This document shows, piece by piece, positions 8,303-21,110 of a DNA stretch of 64,000 nucleotides (position 1 is the first letter of the stretch; every line of letters begins with the position of its first letter). The stretch is from Hyalella azteca. Its lineage: Eukaryota > Arthropoda > Malacostraca > Amphipoda > Hyalellidae. A program made the translations under genes and the position numbers. The DNA is taken from contig NW_025930689.1 of NCBI RefSeq assembly GCF_000764305.2, positions 62,001 through 126,000 on the forward strand. The letters are read 5' to 3'. The notes beneath the pieces are model-generated. The model made no database searches and was not told where the DNA came from. It saw only the letters and a program-made list of their open reading frames with translations.

Positions 8303-8338
8303 GGCGGCGAAACGTTCTGGCCGAGTTTTATTTCTTAA
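8246..8338 (-). CDS. ABCG5: ABCG5-like exon 1 (coding from 8302)
   Basis: Codes for MMPPSDYTLELASVYHTGP from the ATG at 8302 (19 codons, phase 0). The aromatic residue in ASVYHTG is in the A-loop position. Upstream of the ATG the sequence reads without a stop back to a very good acceptor (TTTTTCAG, exon edge 8338). The start codon is therefore probably in a second transcript exon, with the 5' UTR spliced from further upstream. The donor at 8245 is GTCAGT, weaker than consensus but the only one that keeps frame with exon 2. Confidence 0.8.
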
Positions 8339-10079
8339 CTGAAAAATATTAATAACTCTTAGACGATAAATATAAGTGTTGGATGCAAGACATAAAAAGG
8401 GCCACTATCTAAATATTGTACAGTATTGCACGAACGAAAGCTAAATGCAGCGTTAAATAATATTATGAAATGCAGTTAAAGGCTAACTGCTGTATTACAT
8501 TCATTTCAAACGCAGTGCTGAAACTGGAATATTGTGTTAAAATCAGAATACCTAGCGCAATGCTGAAGCTTTAATTTACCAATATAGCGTAATACTGCAG
8601 ATGTATTTATATTGCAGTTACATATATTATACAACGAAATTTCAGGTAGACACGTTTTTATCCGCGTTCAGTGTGCATATCGTCCTAGCGCCCTGCACTT
8701 CTTAATTTGATTTTCTAAAACATTGTAGCGCGTTGGCAAACATCACAGATCCTCCTCACAAGTAATCGTATAAAACAACAAAGATCTAGCTCTTTACTAC
8801 ATCAATGTTAAGAGTTAACTTAATTGTTCAAAGAAACCGTTCAGAATACTTTTCTCTGCCTTCTACTGCAACGCAACATTGGCATCTCCAGCAACACTTT
8901 GGACGCGAAAAAACGACTTCCTCGGAATCGCAGAGGCGGGCGTGAGGATCACTGCTAGCCTGGCGTCGGGGTCTCTTTGCTTCACATTGCGGAATGCGGA
9001 TGCGCGATTGCGGGGAAATACGAAAGGTGAAAAAATTGTTATAGAACATATGTCGTCACTCGGTTGAGGAAAAAACACTGCCGACTTCAGAAAAATTTTA
9101 AACTATTAATGGAGATAGTGCGATAATTGTTATAACGTCGCTCGGTTGAGGATAGAACGTGGTCTACTTGGCGCAATCATGTAAGGGAGGTTTTATATAA
9201 GTGGTTTTCATGCACAAATAAATTCGTGTGCTAGTTAATATTACATCAGAGTTGTGAATCAGTAAAAAATTAACATACGAGTAGAGAAGCCTTATCTTTG
9301 ATTTAGTTTAGTCAATCTGCCAAAATGCCAGGTACGTGATACACCAATTACGTTCCGGGGTCACTGCCCATTCAAATTAAAATTTTCACTCGCGCAGGTC
9401 TAATCTGATTATCAGAAATGAAAAAAATATATCTCAGTACTCACTGCAGTGAGTGACAGAGAGCGCATTTTCTCGTCGACGAAAACTCGAGGTCACGGAC
9501 GGACGGACAGACAGACGGACACGGCGAGCACAATAGTGCATTTTTTCCATAAATGAGAAAATGCGCTAACAATAGTGAATATTATTTGATTGGAATAATA
9601 ATAAAATTTTTGAAAATGGTTTTCACTAATTTTACAAGTTTCCGTAAGTCATTTCTTGAAATTAATGATTTAGGCAGAGCAAAAGAGGTTGTCTGTTCCG
9701 CGCACGAGAAGCTATAAATGCAAGGCATGTCACGTCTGCAGGATACAATCATACGGAGAAGAATGTATGAAGTATTATGCGAGCTGCCATCAGCGGCAGT
9801 ACTGATGTGTCCTCAGCGTTACGAAGTTGTTGGCTGGAACTCCTCCAGACCACTGAAAATTAAGATGAATTTCTACATGGGGAAAACGTTCGTTCTTACT
9901 CACATGTTTGATGAGAATTCGATTATCAAAAAAAAATTCAAGACCACATTCTTCTTCACTTAATAACGTTTTTCAGATAAGAAACTAGAGCAAATACAAC
10001 ACCAACCCACCTTACATACGGCTGAGTGTCACTGGAACCTAAGCGCGCTAGGAGTCCCTGCAAAGTATACCGTAAGAGC
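8339..10079. other. Upstream region of the ABCG5-like gene, no gene recognised
   Basis: AT-rich sequence. ORFs at 8828-9078 and 9718-9963 have no family signature. Two direct copies of a CTCGGTTGAGGA-containing block lie 82 bp apart (9058, 9140), and there is a short GACGGACGGACAGACAGAC run near 9495-9520. A strong minus-strand donor-like site (CAT|GTGAGTAAG, about 9896-9902) could end a 5' UTR exon of the ABCG5-like gene. A plus-strand TATA-like TTTATATAAG at about 9192 is followed by ATGCCAG|GTACGTGA at about 9324, but I cannot connect it to any exon. Confidence 0.4.
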
Positions 10080-10240
10080 GACTAAGCCAAGTTCCGGCGT
10101 CAGGATTGGTTGAAGTTTTGTGACGCAGAGCTTTCCACAGCAGGTGCGGGGACGTCATCATTTTCGCGACTTGTGATTGGCTGTGTTCTCCTCGACCGCG
10201 TTGTGGTTCATACTATGCTCTGGTGAAGATGATCCCGACA
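10080..10240. promoter_or_regulatory. Candidate promoter between the head-to-head ABCG genes
   Basis: Less AT-rich than its surroundings. It carries two inverted CCAAT boxes (GGATTGGTTG ~10098, GTGATTGGCTG ~10170) and a CRE-like GGACGTCATC at ~10151, features often found in TATA-less or bidirectional promoters. It sits 1.8 kb upstream of the ABCG5-like start. A good minus-strand donor (~9900) and plus-strand donor (GTTGAAG|GTGAGTGCC, ~12894) lie on its two sides. Inference only; no transcript evidence. Confidence 0.25.
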
Positions 10241-11539
10241 AAAAATCTCATAGTATTTGCAATATTTTTGCAAAACTTCATTGGTAACTTCGTCTTTATG
10301 AAGAAGAATAGTCGGAAGACTTCATATTCAGTTCGAGGACTGCTAAAAGCTAACTCAATCGAGCTTAGAAGTTAAAAAATTTATTATTTGTTGATGCGAA
10401 ATACCTGTCCGGGTTGCGATGTGGTTGCTGGTTTGCTGGAAGCAGACTGACAGACTCGGCAACGCAAAGAGCGTCTCGCTCATGTAGTAGGAGGTTTGTG
10501 ACGCTCGTGAGTGCGCGTATTTGTCTGGTTCTTTGTGTTTCTATGCTGTGCTTTAGCTAGGTGTGCTAAAAGTGCAGGGCATAATAATTTTGTGCCACGT
10601 GATGTTATGTTATCATCGAAATAAACCATGGGAATAGTGATTGGTATGCGTATTTCATAGACTCATAGTTATGTATGCACCATCGTTTGGGTGCGACGAC
10701 ATGAGTGAGGTGTGTAGCGCTACGGCATTGCTAGAGTTACGAAGTGGTTGGCGGTGCGTGTTAAAAAGCCTAATCTTGTGATTTCTGTCGTCAAATGACA
10801 CGAGATACTATGAAAAACGAGTTGGTCCTTTCAGGTTTTTTTGGATGAGCACTTGACCGGTGTTGTAAATCTTCATTATTTATTTTTATTTTGCGGGAAG
10901 TCACGAAAAAGTACATTTTAGTTCAGTGATGGATAATCTAAAATAGTGTGCATGTCAGCATGTGACCTCGCCACCCGCATACCGTGGCGAGGGAGCGCCA
11001 AGGCAGATTTGGTTTTTTAAAGTGCTAGCTTTTCTGATAAATACAATGTTATAGTGGATAATTGTCAGAATTTGCTTCTGTTCAGCCTGTATAACAATTT
11101 ACCATTTTATTGTATGACATTGCAAATGAACTTCGAACTCAGGAAAAATTAAGGGGCAAAGCAATGCTAGAAATTCGGTTTCAGCTTTGGAAACATAATA
11201 TGCATGCCGAGTGATATGATTAATTGATTACTTGAACATCAAATATGCGTTGATGCAAGAATTAAACGCCACCCCTTTACAGTCGACGTCTTACATACCA
11301 TCAGCATCATGTATTTAAGAGATCGTAAGTTCATCAATACTTCTACGGTAGTGCTCACAGTTTCTGTGGTACTCAAAGAGTTACATAAGTTCACGTGTCT
11401 CGAGATTGATTATCGGGAACAATGACATTTTTTCGTGGTATTGTACGTGCGCAGCATCTCGATATCTTTGACAGGAAGCGAAACATTCCTTCTAAACAGG
11501 ACGTACAAAATTGCACACTTGGCGGCGCGTGCACCTACA
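10241..11539. other. No gene recognised
   Basis: Unique-looking sequence with no coding frame carrying a known motif and no clear repeat. Confidence 0.5.
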
Positions 11540-11890
11540 GAACGTGTCGTATGTTGAGCAGCCGCGGCAAGTGTCGTCTGCTGAACAGTTGCAGCAAGTG
11601 TTGTCTGTCTAGCAGCGGCAGCAAGTGTCGTCTGCTGCAGGCTCAGCGAGTGTCTGTTGCTAGTTTAGCAAGTGTCCCTTGCAGCAGGTGTAGCAAGTGT
11701 CTTCTGCATGTGTAGCACGTACCGCCTACTGCAGAACTGTGTAGTAAGTGTTACCTGCTGCAGGTGCAGCCAGTGTCGTCTGCTGCAGTTACAGCAAATG
11801 TCGTCTGCTACAGTTGTAGCAAGTGTCGTCTGCTGCAGGTGTAGAAAGTGTCGTCTGCTGCAGGCGTAGCAAGTGTCGTGTGTAGTGCAG
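11540..11890. repeat. Imperfect ~30-bp minisatellite (GCAAGTGTCGTCTGCTG core)
   Basis: About ten diverged copies of CAGCAAGTGTCGTCTGCTGC followed by AGGTGTAG-like bases. ORFs on both strands here are by-products of the repeat. Confidence 0.88.
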
Positions 11891-12049
11891 GCAACGGTCA
11901 TGAGGCAGCAGGGTTCATGTGTTCGGCCGTCTGACGGCATACCGCCCTTGTCCCGGAAACGATGAACCGGTAAATTTCATCCGGTACAGCATGCAACCTC
12001 AGTGCATCCTAATCTCCAGTGCCAGCATGCCCTTCTTCTGCCAGCAATA

Positions 12050-12400
12050 AGATACTGTGAATGTTAGTCATGCCATCTTCTTGTCAGCAATGCCATACTA
12101 TCACTATGCATGCCAGTAATGCCATATTCTTACCAGCACTGCCATACTTATGATACTATGCTTACCAGTAATGCCATTTCCTTTGCCAGCACTGCCATAC
12201 TATGCTTGCCAGTGATGCCACTGATGCCAGTAACGCTGTATTCATTGCAATACTGGCCTGCTCTCACCAGCAATGTCCTACTATTACCAGCTTTGCTCTC
12301 TACTCTTGTCGCTGCTGCCCTACTCCTGGCAGCGATGCCCTACTCTTGCCCCGATGCCCCATTCATGCCAGCAATGCCATACCAATGTCGGCAATGCCTA
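12050..12400. repeat. Imperfect TGCCAGCAATGCCATACT repeat
   Basis: Diverged 18-30-bp units around GCCAGCAATGCCATA-. Old minisatellite with variable spacing. Confidence 0.8.
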
Positions 12401-13389
12401 ATGAATTAATTCCTCTCTAACATTGTAATAATCTAATTAAGTGCTCCTGTGTTCCAGAAATTCCAGTGCGAGCCCTGATTTAGTTAGCAGCAAGACCTGA
12501 GGATGAACATCTGCGTTGAGGAAATTCAGGAAAAACTTGTCTCGCGCGATCTTGTGTGTGCGGTGTTGCCGTCAGTGTAGTAACTTATCGTTTGAGCGCG
12601 AAGTGTTGCCATCAGTGAGTGATCGTAAAGTTCAGTAGTTTTCAAACAAAGGAAGCAAAATAATTTGATATTAATTGTTGTGCTTCAGACGTGACTATAC
12701 GTTCCACGGTTCCTTTTCGAACGCTGGCTTTCACTTTCACAACGGAATCACTAGTCTTGTTTTATCTTGGAAATTCAACAGAAGAAATGCTTGAAATAGT
12801 TTAGTTAAGTAACGATACAAAGCTTTTTCATCCCGGCATCGATCTGCGTTACAAGAAATTCAGCTGTTCGTCATTGTCTCTGCATCTGTTGAAGGTGAGT
12901 GCCTTGTTCAGAGCATGGTTGCCTCTGCATGATAATGAAAACAATGCTGCATCATCGGCGGCGATGATCGGCCTAATTTTAACACTGCACCACTTAAGTA
13001 CTAATCAGTTCAGGTAAATACTATGCAACGGTGCTTTTTCCTACGCAAATGTATTTTGTGTTGTAAAATATGAGGAGTTTACAACTATGATTTCTTGTCG
13101 GAACAGCAAAGTTGTGTGTTTAGATTTAGATGTCCTGCGATTATACTCTTCTTGCAATGATTCGTTATCCTGCGAAAATCCTCATCCTGATAAGATCTGG
13201 AACACTGCAATAATCCGTTACTCAAGAGAACATAATTTTTAATCCTGCAATGATATTGCCTCCTAATATGCAATTAATCTTCCGATCATCGATAATCCTG
13301 GTGCTGCGACTAAGATTGCTTGGGCTGGCTTCGGTCCAGGACGCTTATAGGCGTCCGACGCCTTCTTAACAGGCTTTTAGTAACAGGGA
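12401..13389. other. No gene recognised; possible 5' UTR donor
   Basis: No coding motif. GTTGAAG|GTGAGTGCC near 12894 is a strong plus-strand 5' splice site. As the ABCG8-like start codon (35274) sits one base after an acceptor, this could be one of its upstream non-coding exon ends, but nothing in the sequence proves it. Confidence 0.3.
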
Positions 13390-13549
13390 CCGTACCATCA
13401 AAAATAGTGACGACTTCGTAACTCTTTCAGCCAATCAATAACAATAAGGCTAAATTCTTTGCATGCTAAAACCAATCACGGATGAAAAATCGGCCGTAAT
13501 GGGAGTACTTAGGCCACTACTTGTACCTGATCGGATTTCGATAGTATGG
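13390..13549. mobile_element. MITE-like element, copy 2
   Basis: About 160 bp with ends CCGTACCATCAAAAA and TTTCGATAGTATGG in inverted relation. The interior shares GCCAATCAAT, AAACCAATCACGGATGA and AATCGGCCG with copies 1 and 3. No coding capacity. Confidence 0.65.
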
Positions 13550-13669
13550 CTCCTGGCCAGTTGCAAAGTCTTCTTGGTGCGGAGCAGCTAAGGATGACCG
13601 CAACTTGAGGCTTGTTTTCCCCTTTCTTTTCTCGGTCTTTGGATAAGAGTTGAAAGTCTAAAGCTTTCC

Positions 13670-13930
13670 CGTGCAGCCCTGCATCACACCACTATTGAGC
13701 TGCAATGCTACACTGCATTACCATCACGTCACTATTGCCTTGCAATGCAGCCCGGCATCACACCGCGATTAAGCTGCAATGCTGTTCGGCATCACAACGC
13801 TATTAAGCTGCTATACGTCACCTTGCAGCATACCGCTATTACTCTGAGATGCCGCCCTGCTTCACATCACTTTTAAACTGCAATGACCCTTGCATCACAC
13901 CACTATTGCTCTGCAGTGCATCGCTTGCAC
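13670..13930. repeat. Degenerate ~48-bp tandem repeat
   Basis: About five diverged copies of GCATCACACCACTATTGAGC followed by TGCAATGC-like bases. Confidence 0.75.
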
Positions 13931-14109
13931 CACCATGACCATGCTGTTCGGCACCGTCCTCATGACAAGTTTAGGAGGTCCTCGTACATGGACACGATGA
14001 CGCCCCGCCTTCGTCATCCACTGCCCTCAAGCCATCGATGGGCAGGCAGGTTGCCTCGGCACCGGGGCCCGGAGGAAACTTAAATCGTAACTACCGCCCA
14101 TGTGCCCTC

Positions 14110-14460
14110 GTTTGGGCTAGCTAATTAAAGATATTGTTGCTTGTTTCTTGCTGATACTAGTGCATGGGGCGTAGACGGGCGATCGAGGATCGGACTCGGA
14201 AACTCATTCAGTCGTCTCTTGAATGTGTCAGGGATGATTTCCCTTCTCCTCAGCTCCATCAGTAAGACATTGAACAGCCTCGGTCCTATGACGGAAAAAT
14301 ATCTCTACCGAAGAGTCTGAATTCCGCCCACAGCTTACTTCGTTGGTCAGTGAAAAGGTCTCACTTTCGATGTTTGGAGTCAGCCTGGTTATTTTCAGAG
14401 TGTACAGTTTGATATACTTCTCCCATACTACCACACTTCAGTGAGTGTGGTTCCAGGTGC
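14110..14460 (-). pseudogene. LINE reverse-transcriptase C-terminal fragment (second family)
   Basis: Minus-strand translation ending at about 14123 contains YFSVIGPRLFNVL, LLMELRR, DTFKRRLNEF and a stop after NKQQYL. This is the conserved C-terminal block of many invertebrate CR1-like LINEs (FSVRGPRLFNSLP..TFKRRLD). A stop codon directly upstream of RYFSV marks it as broken. It differs from the LINE family at 39.5 kb. Confidence 0.65.
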
Positions 14461-15999
14461 TCCAACCTTTTCCTAACACCGCCATGGTTTCGTGGTACAA
14501 CACTGGCGCAGCTAAGCTACGTGAGTGGGCGTATTAGTGGTGCTGCGGATTACCGACATGAAGCCGCGCGCGGTGTGAGACTTCGTTAGATATCCACCGT
14601 CAACGCCCCGATAGTGCTCTCAAGACTATTCTTCACTCCGTAGATGGTTTTAGAGCTTGGGCCTTGATGGAGTGAAGTCGCTGAAACTCACATTTTCCTT
14701 CGGCAACAATTTCATAATCGAAGTAAGAAACACTCAACTCGGGTTTTGATGATCGTGATGAACTCCTAGACGCTTATGCGACCTCGCTGCTGCTGTAGCC
14801 TGGGAATACTCGCACATTTGAGGGAATTTGAGTGATTACCATTTGAGGAAATGTCAAGTTCGTTAAGACGCACGACGCTGCTAGGACAGGGTTATGGATT
14901 TAACTAGACTATTGTAGCCATCCACCACGATGTCAATATTCATTAAATACAAACTATTGCCGTGCAAACTTTGGAATGCATAGACTGACATGCTGGACAT
15001 AAATAATCAGCATTCCGTTCGTTGCGATGTAGTAAGCCGCAATTTTTTTTTCTCCGTTTCCTGCTATTAAGCTGTCAGCTATGACCTTATATTACCACAA
15101 CTTCTTGAGACGATCGCCAGTTGTGTTGCGTCAGTTTGAGTTCCGCATATATGATGGACAGGTTAATGCTTAAGCATGAATGGCGACTGACGGATCATTT
15201 ACGCTACGGCACCGCAATGATTAACAGGGATATGGTGAGTCCATGGTGAATGGCATCACAAACGTGACGCTTGATTAGCGGAAAAAAGCCATTACTGGGT
15301 CAGATACGCAACTAGAACTGGGATAACCATAAGTTCCTAAACGACCGCAAGTTCAAGCGTCAGGTTGGTGATTGTCCAAAGAGGTCGGAGCAAACAGTAA
15401 TATATATAGCGACTGGCTGCAGGGTATCTGATGTCGGAGATATTATTGGGAATTGAGAGCTACCAGAATCTGCTCAGTGGGAGTACGCATATAGATTTCA
15501 AGTTTCATGCTGAACATAATTTTGGATTGAACGATTACTCAACACCAGCAATCATCTTCAGGGGTTGATATACATTTGACAAATAAATAGAACTGAATTT
15601 TGCAAGGGTGGTGAGGGTGTGAATATAAGACACGCGTTGATTCTTGGTGAGTGTGACTTCGTTGTAACGACTTTAAGGCGTCATTGTTACTTCTTTACGG
15701 TGTCTTGGTGGTGCGGCGAGCGACAGCTCGCGCACTGATTGTGTCCGACAAAGACTCGACGTAAGAATCGTGTGAGTGTCGGAACGATGCTTGGTGTGCG
15801 GTGTATTAGTTGACATACTATACCTTTGCAGTGTATGGGAAACTGTGTAGTGTGAAATGAATGGTGTGTCATAAGCGGTGTACTTGTATTAAATTCAACT
15901 TGAAATCGAGCGCGTAAATATGTTCTGATAATTTACATATGTCCCGTGCAAAAATTGGCAACATGCATTAAGATGTGTCCCTAATATGAGATTTGAACT
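14461..15999. other. No gene recognised
   Basis: No coding motif, no clear tandem repeat and no recognisable element. Confidence 0.5.
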
Positions 16000-16292
16000 T
16001 TATTGGCTAAACAAAAGAGCTTCAGCCTGACAGATTTAGGCCAGAGGCCGTCAGCCAACGTGCACTTAGGCCGCCACTTGTACTTAAGCCGCTACGTGTA
16101 CTTGAGCAGCTACCTGTACTTGAGCAGCTACGTGTACTCAGGCCGCTTAATGAGTGTCCACAAACCGCTACGTCTACGGTGTACCTAGTCCACTATATTG
16201 GTATACTACTTAATAGTCTAATAATTTTAACTGTGTTAGGCCGCTACGTGCACTCAGGCCTCTACGAGTACATTATGAAATTTTGATAGTAC
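16000..16292. mobile_element. Probable MITE-like copy 4 with internal repeat expansion
   Basis: The right end ATTTTGATAGTACGG matches the terminus of copies 2 and 3. The interior holds about nine 15-21-bp units of the AGGCCGCTACGTGTACTC type, related to the single GGCCACTACTTGTACCTG block of copy 2. The left boundary is unclear. Confidence 0.45.
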
Positions 16293-16915
16293 GGCCACCG
16301 GTTTGGGTTGGCTGTTCAACAGCCCGGCTAAGCATCGCTACAGGGTGAAGGTTGCAATGCGGTACACCGCTTCCTACACCTCCGTTGATCACGCTAATGC
16401 ACCGTGAGAAAAACACCAGTGATCCCGCGAGCCCGCCAAGCTTCACACTTTAATTTCATCCGCGCACGTCTATAATACAGAAACTATGATATCAGAAACA
16501 TCTACGACGATTTTAAGTGTTTCGATGGTCGTAATTAAATTCATTTTCATTATAATTTTTTTTTAATTCTGGGGTATTAGGTCTGATTTGTTATTATTTT
16601 TTTTTACCGATGTGATTCCGGCGACGTAAATATGTTGAATATGCTGACCCAATTCCGGATGCAATTGAAATTGCGCAAAATGTCGAAGAGAAAAGATTTC
16701 ATTAAATAAATTGTTGGTGGGAGTGCATAGTAATTTAAATTTGCTGTTAGGCGGCAATTTTCAATGATTGCGGTGCGACAATCCAACGTTGCAATCGCTC
16801 CAACACGCAAACGACGGCAGAACGTGAGTGGTGCCCGCATCATTGCCCAACATCGCAATTAAAGTGACACATGCACATGAAATTACGTCCTGCATGACGA
16901 CATGAACCCTGCCAT

Positions 16916-17012
16916 GCCAGCCCTAGACGACCTGCGATGCCTGCCCTAGACGACCTGCGATGCCTGCCCTAGACGACCTGCGATGCCTGCCCTAGACGAC
17001 CTGCGATGCCTG
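16916..17012. repeat. 23-bp minisatellite, ~4 copies
   Basis: Near-identical copies of GCCCTAGACGACCTGCGATG followed by CCT. Confidence 0.93.
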
Positions 17013-20000
17013 CCCGAGGCGACGATACGGGTATCTTGGTTACGCTGAGGAACAGATTAAAACGTTTGGGCGACTTAACATGATGTCAACTAGAGATTAG
17101 TCCTGTTTGACAAGATTTTTTTTAGCATTTTAAATAAAGACTGGGCCAAGCGAGCAGTATTTTAGTTTTATACCATATAGTTTAAACTTTATTAGGTAGT
17201 AATTTCAGCCACAGAAGGGAACCTTCACCTGTGTCTTGATTAATAAACATCTCACTCTGAGATCGTCCCTGTGATTACTTAAACCATTGCAGGCTTGAGT
17301 TGTTATGTTCACATAGAGATTGCCAACTGAAACACGTCACCTTGACTACATACTTGAACAATTCTCACTACGATCACAAGATAGAGTTTTACTTTTCAAA
17401 TATCTGAGCAGTCAAATTTCATCAGAATGCATTTTACTTTCTGTTGGTGTGTAAAATAAAACCGTAAAAGACCAACGCGGTGAAAGAAAAAGGTTAAAGA
17501 AAGACTAAGATAAAGTGTGGGAAGGACACGAGCAAAGAATTCACTCGTTGACTGTGACCCTGATAGCGAACGAGATAAACTTAAACTTTGGGTGACGAGT
17601 GAGAAAGAGAAAGGAGTGGGTTTGCTTTGGGTTCTGGGCCCGCCGCATGCGTTCATCGCTGGATTGCGAGTCCATAGAATGGCCTTATCCTCCTAATGCT
17701 ATTCCTACCTGACCTGCACGCCTGCACGCCTTATCCTCCAATGGGTTTACTGCTGGATTCTAAGCTCACCGAGTGGGTTCAGATGCGATGGTCGGTCTTG
17801 CATGAACTGTCAAGATTCTTTGCTTATGAACGCTTTGACTGCTACTGTCGCTCCACACCGAGATCACCCTACTGATCATTGTTTGAATAATTTGCGCAGC
17901 TATAATTTAAGTCGATAACAATTTTCAACGGGTATTGCTGCCTTTTTTGTCTTTACTCTTTAGTGTCACACATCATTTAAAGCAATTAGAATGTATTCAC
18001 GGTCACTATAAGAACTCGACATTTGATTATAACATGCGAACATCGTAATACGTACGATTATCGTAAGACGCTTGAGTAAGTAGACCCACGTCTCGAATTA
18101 AGCGTTATAAAGCCAAGCATCTGCTATCCTATTGGCACGCCTGACTTCCTCGCTCCCTGTAATCTGGTACAGATAATTTCTGCTGTACAAATTTGATCCG
18201 ATGTTGCAAGCTAGCTTCTCTCGTGTGCATGCTACTTCTCTGTTCAATTATCGAGGACTTTCAATACGACCCTACACGCAGTTACATTCTGGATTATCGT
18301 TATGGTTCATGCATTAATGTTAATTTTTCATTTCGAATAAAAACTGAGGAGGCGAACAACATTTCTGGTAATAGCCAAGGGAAAGCACGCGTATAGAGTG
18401 CAGAAGAACAGAGTGGCTCTCTTTGTTTTTGCACCACCATACAAAACAGAGATGGAACTGTGCGCTGTGACACAAAGACCAAATGTCTTCCACCACATTC
18501 ACGCTCACTCAAGCAGAAAAGGTAACGGTGAGTCTGCAGCTCCAGCAACCTACTTCCATCATATTTGCTCTGACTCTTCTTCTCTACGCAAATAATTAAA
18601 TAGTTAACCTAGAAGATCTTTTGTGTGCGCCTCCATAGACAAAAGTGTCTATACGTAAAAGTATCTAGTACGAGTATCTCACCTTATAGGTATCACGTGT
18701 CTATATTGAATCGCATGTATTCGCACAACAAAACAGTGTCCGTGATCGTCAGGCTGTATAAGTTACTGATAAGTTATTCCCGTGCTTCTATGATACTGAT
18801 ACTCTTTGTATGCGATAACGTATTACTCACTGATGTTCAATTCAAATTATATGACACATTAATCGGCATCAGCAAATATTTAGAATTCAAATCTTGAATT
18901 TCTTAAATTTAAATCTTCATATGACTTTGGTAAAGCAGTTAGTGCAAGCGAACATTTTATCTTCAGGTGCGGCCTAGCTGCTCATGCGGCTCAGATTGAA
19001 GAGAACTTAAATCCGTACGCATTCATGTCGGTTATTTGTGATTTTAAAAGGCAGTTTCATTACATAGTTGTTTAATTCAATTCAGCAATATTATAGGACC
19101 AATATTATCAAATTGTTGCCTCTGAGCAAATTTATTGAGCGTATATTTCAAATTTGAATTGAACAAACGGCCCGGCGACAATCAAGTCCTAGCTCGGTTC
19201 ATAACCTATACATATATCCCTCGCTTTATATGTCCCTGAGATGCTTATTATATTTAATATATCTACCTCATATTCCTGGAATGTTTATACCCTCATTCCC
19301 AGGGTATATTTGTATTCTTAATCTATGGTAAACAGTCACAGTCTCCCACCTTCAAATTATTAGCTTTGTGTCCTTAGTTCCACAATGTACCGAGGAAAGC
19401 TTGGCGCCCAAACCAAGCAAATGTTCCATGGAAAAGCTATGTGTGTAACAATAACAATAATTTCGTCGAGTATGTAACGTATCGTTGTTTTACGGCGTTA
19501 ATGTCAATGTGGTTGGAAAGTGAAAACATCCCCGGCTTATTATGCAATTACCTGACACGTGTGGGATACTTCGATCAGTGAGTAAGTCTTGCTCGTAAGA
19601 AAATAAATAGCCGTTTTCACTGCGGCTTCCAAAGATGATGAAGCGGGAGTTACGTTCTCACGTCTTGGCGCTATAACGACGCTAAGTGCAGCTGCGTCTT
19701 AATTAGTGCGAAAAGGACCTACGATGTAATGAAACCGGTGCTCCATCCGGTACCTTATCTGAATTTCCTCGCAAAAACGGAAACAATTTTTTTTTTCAAA
19801 TACAAACGAGTAGCAAGGTACTAAGCGGAAAAAGTCATTGAACAAAATATAAGGTCATGGAACGGATTGGGAAAAAGGAATCCCAATCTCGTTAATTTAA
19901 TGCGTGCTGGATAGCACCGTACATGGTTCACATTTCAATATGATTTGCTCGAGGTCTTCGCAGATTGACTCAGGGCCGGAAATTCCACCATCACTATCAT

Positions 20001-20129
20001 AGGGACAGCGTATATAGACATTAAGTCCCCAAAGATACCGTCTTCTAACGGCTAACAATATTCAATCCAATAATTTCGCTTATCAATGCGGGCAGCGCTC
20101 GCCAACTCAGAACCAATATGAAAAATGAA
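17013..20129. other. No gene recognised
   Basis: AT-rich unique sequence. Short ORFs such as 17396-17656 (minus) and 18625-18897 (plus) show no motif and no supporting splice structure. Confidence 0.5.
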
Positions 20130-20374
20130 CACCGGCCAGTAGACGATGCCCAGAATCGTCTACTGAATCAGTAGATGATTCTGTACTGAACTTCAGACGA
20201 TTCTGTACTGTACGTCAGAGACGATCAGTACTGAATCGTCTATCAGAATCAGAATTCCTGTGCTTATCACAGGAATGCTTGTTAACAACGGAACCAAGAG
20301 CGATCGACAGTATCAATTCGGTGCATTCTAAATCTGCTTCACATCATTACGTGCAACACTCGTTGTACGTAATG
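20130..20374. repeat. Cluster of short perfect hairpins
   Basis: CAGTAGACGAT / ATCGTCTACTG (11-bp stem, 7-nt loop, ~20132-20164), TTCCTGTG / CACAGGAA (8-bp stem, ~20255), and CATTACGTGCAAC / GTTGTACGTAATG (13-bp stem, one mismatch, ~20345-20374), with several diverged copies of GACGATTCTGTACTG between them. Confidence 0.7.
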
Positions 20375-20394
20375 ACATTCTTTTCTTACAGCAC

Positions 20395-20630
20395 GCAACA
20401 TTCGCGGTGCAAGAAATAACACGTCGCAACACTCGTGCTGTAATCATAACACGCTGCAACACTCGTGCTGTAAGTCATAATTCACACCGGAACACTCGTG
20501 CTGTAAGAAATAACATACCGCAACACTCGTGCTGTAAGGAATAGCACACCACAACACTCTTGCTGTTGCTGACATAAAACGCCACGAGAGAAATAACACG
20601 CCGCAACACTCGTGCTGTGAGACACAATAT
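20395..20630. repeat. ~29-bp minisatellite (CGCAACACTCGTGCTGTAA core)
   Basis: About seven imperfect units of CAACACTCGTGCTGTAAGAA followed by ATAACACNC. It follows directly on the hairpin cluster, whose third hairpin contains the related GCAACACTCGTTGTACGT. Confidence 0.9.
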
Positions 20631-20734
20631 ATCGTCACCAGCTAGAGACGTAAGTCACACGTCACACGTCTGTGTCGCCGTAACACACATAACGGCCGCT
20701 ACACCGAGCGTGACAATTCAGCAACGCGCTGAGA

Positions 20735-21110
20735 CGTTTGACGCATCGCATTCGTACTGATTCGACGTATCACCTTCGTAACGTCACGACCTGTTGCATT
20801 TGTGCTGCTGGACGTGCTACTAACACATTCGTGCTACTAGAGGTATCGCATTCATTTCATAAAGACGTCTCCCATTCGTAACGTCAAGACGAATCAATCG
20901 CACTCGGATTGTTCGACGAATCGCATTCTCATGGTCAGAACGCATCGCATTCGTATCGTCCGACTCATTGCATTCGGTGCGTCAAGATGCATCGCGTTCG
21001 TATCGTCCGACGCATCGCATTGGGTCTTCCAACGCATTGCATTCGTGCTGTCAAGATGCATCGCATTCGTATCGTCAAATGCATCGCATTCGTATCACCC
21101 TTCTCATTCG
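20735..21110. repeat. Imperfect GACGCATCGCATTCGTATCGTC repeat
   Basis: Diverged units of ~29-30 bp around GCATCGCATTCGTATCGTC. All overlapping ORFs are repeat artefacts. Confidence 0.85.

Noticed and set aside
9190..9335. Plus-strand TATA box, 5' UTR and mini-exon ATGCCAG|GTACGTGA
   Set aside because: Joining to the ABCG8-like exon at 35273 gives an immediate stop, and no other downstream exon fits; a similar AAATGCCAGGTAC string at ~22355 suggests coincidence or repeat.
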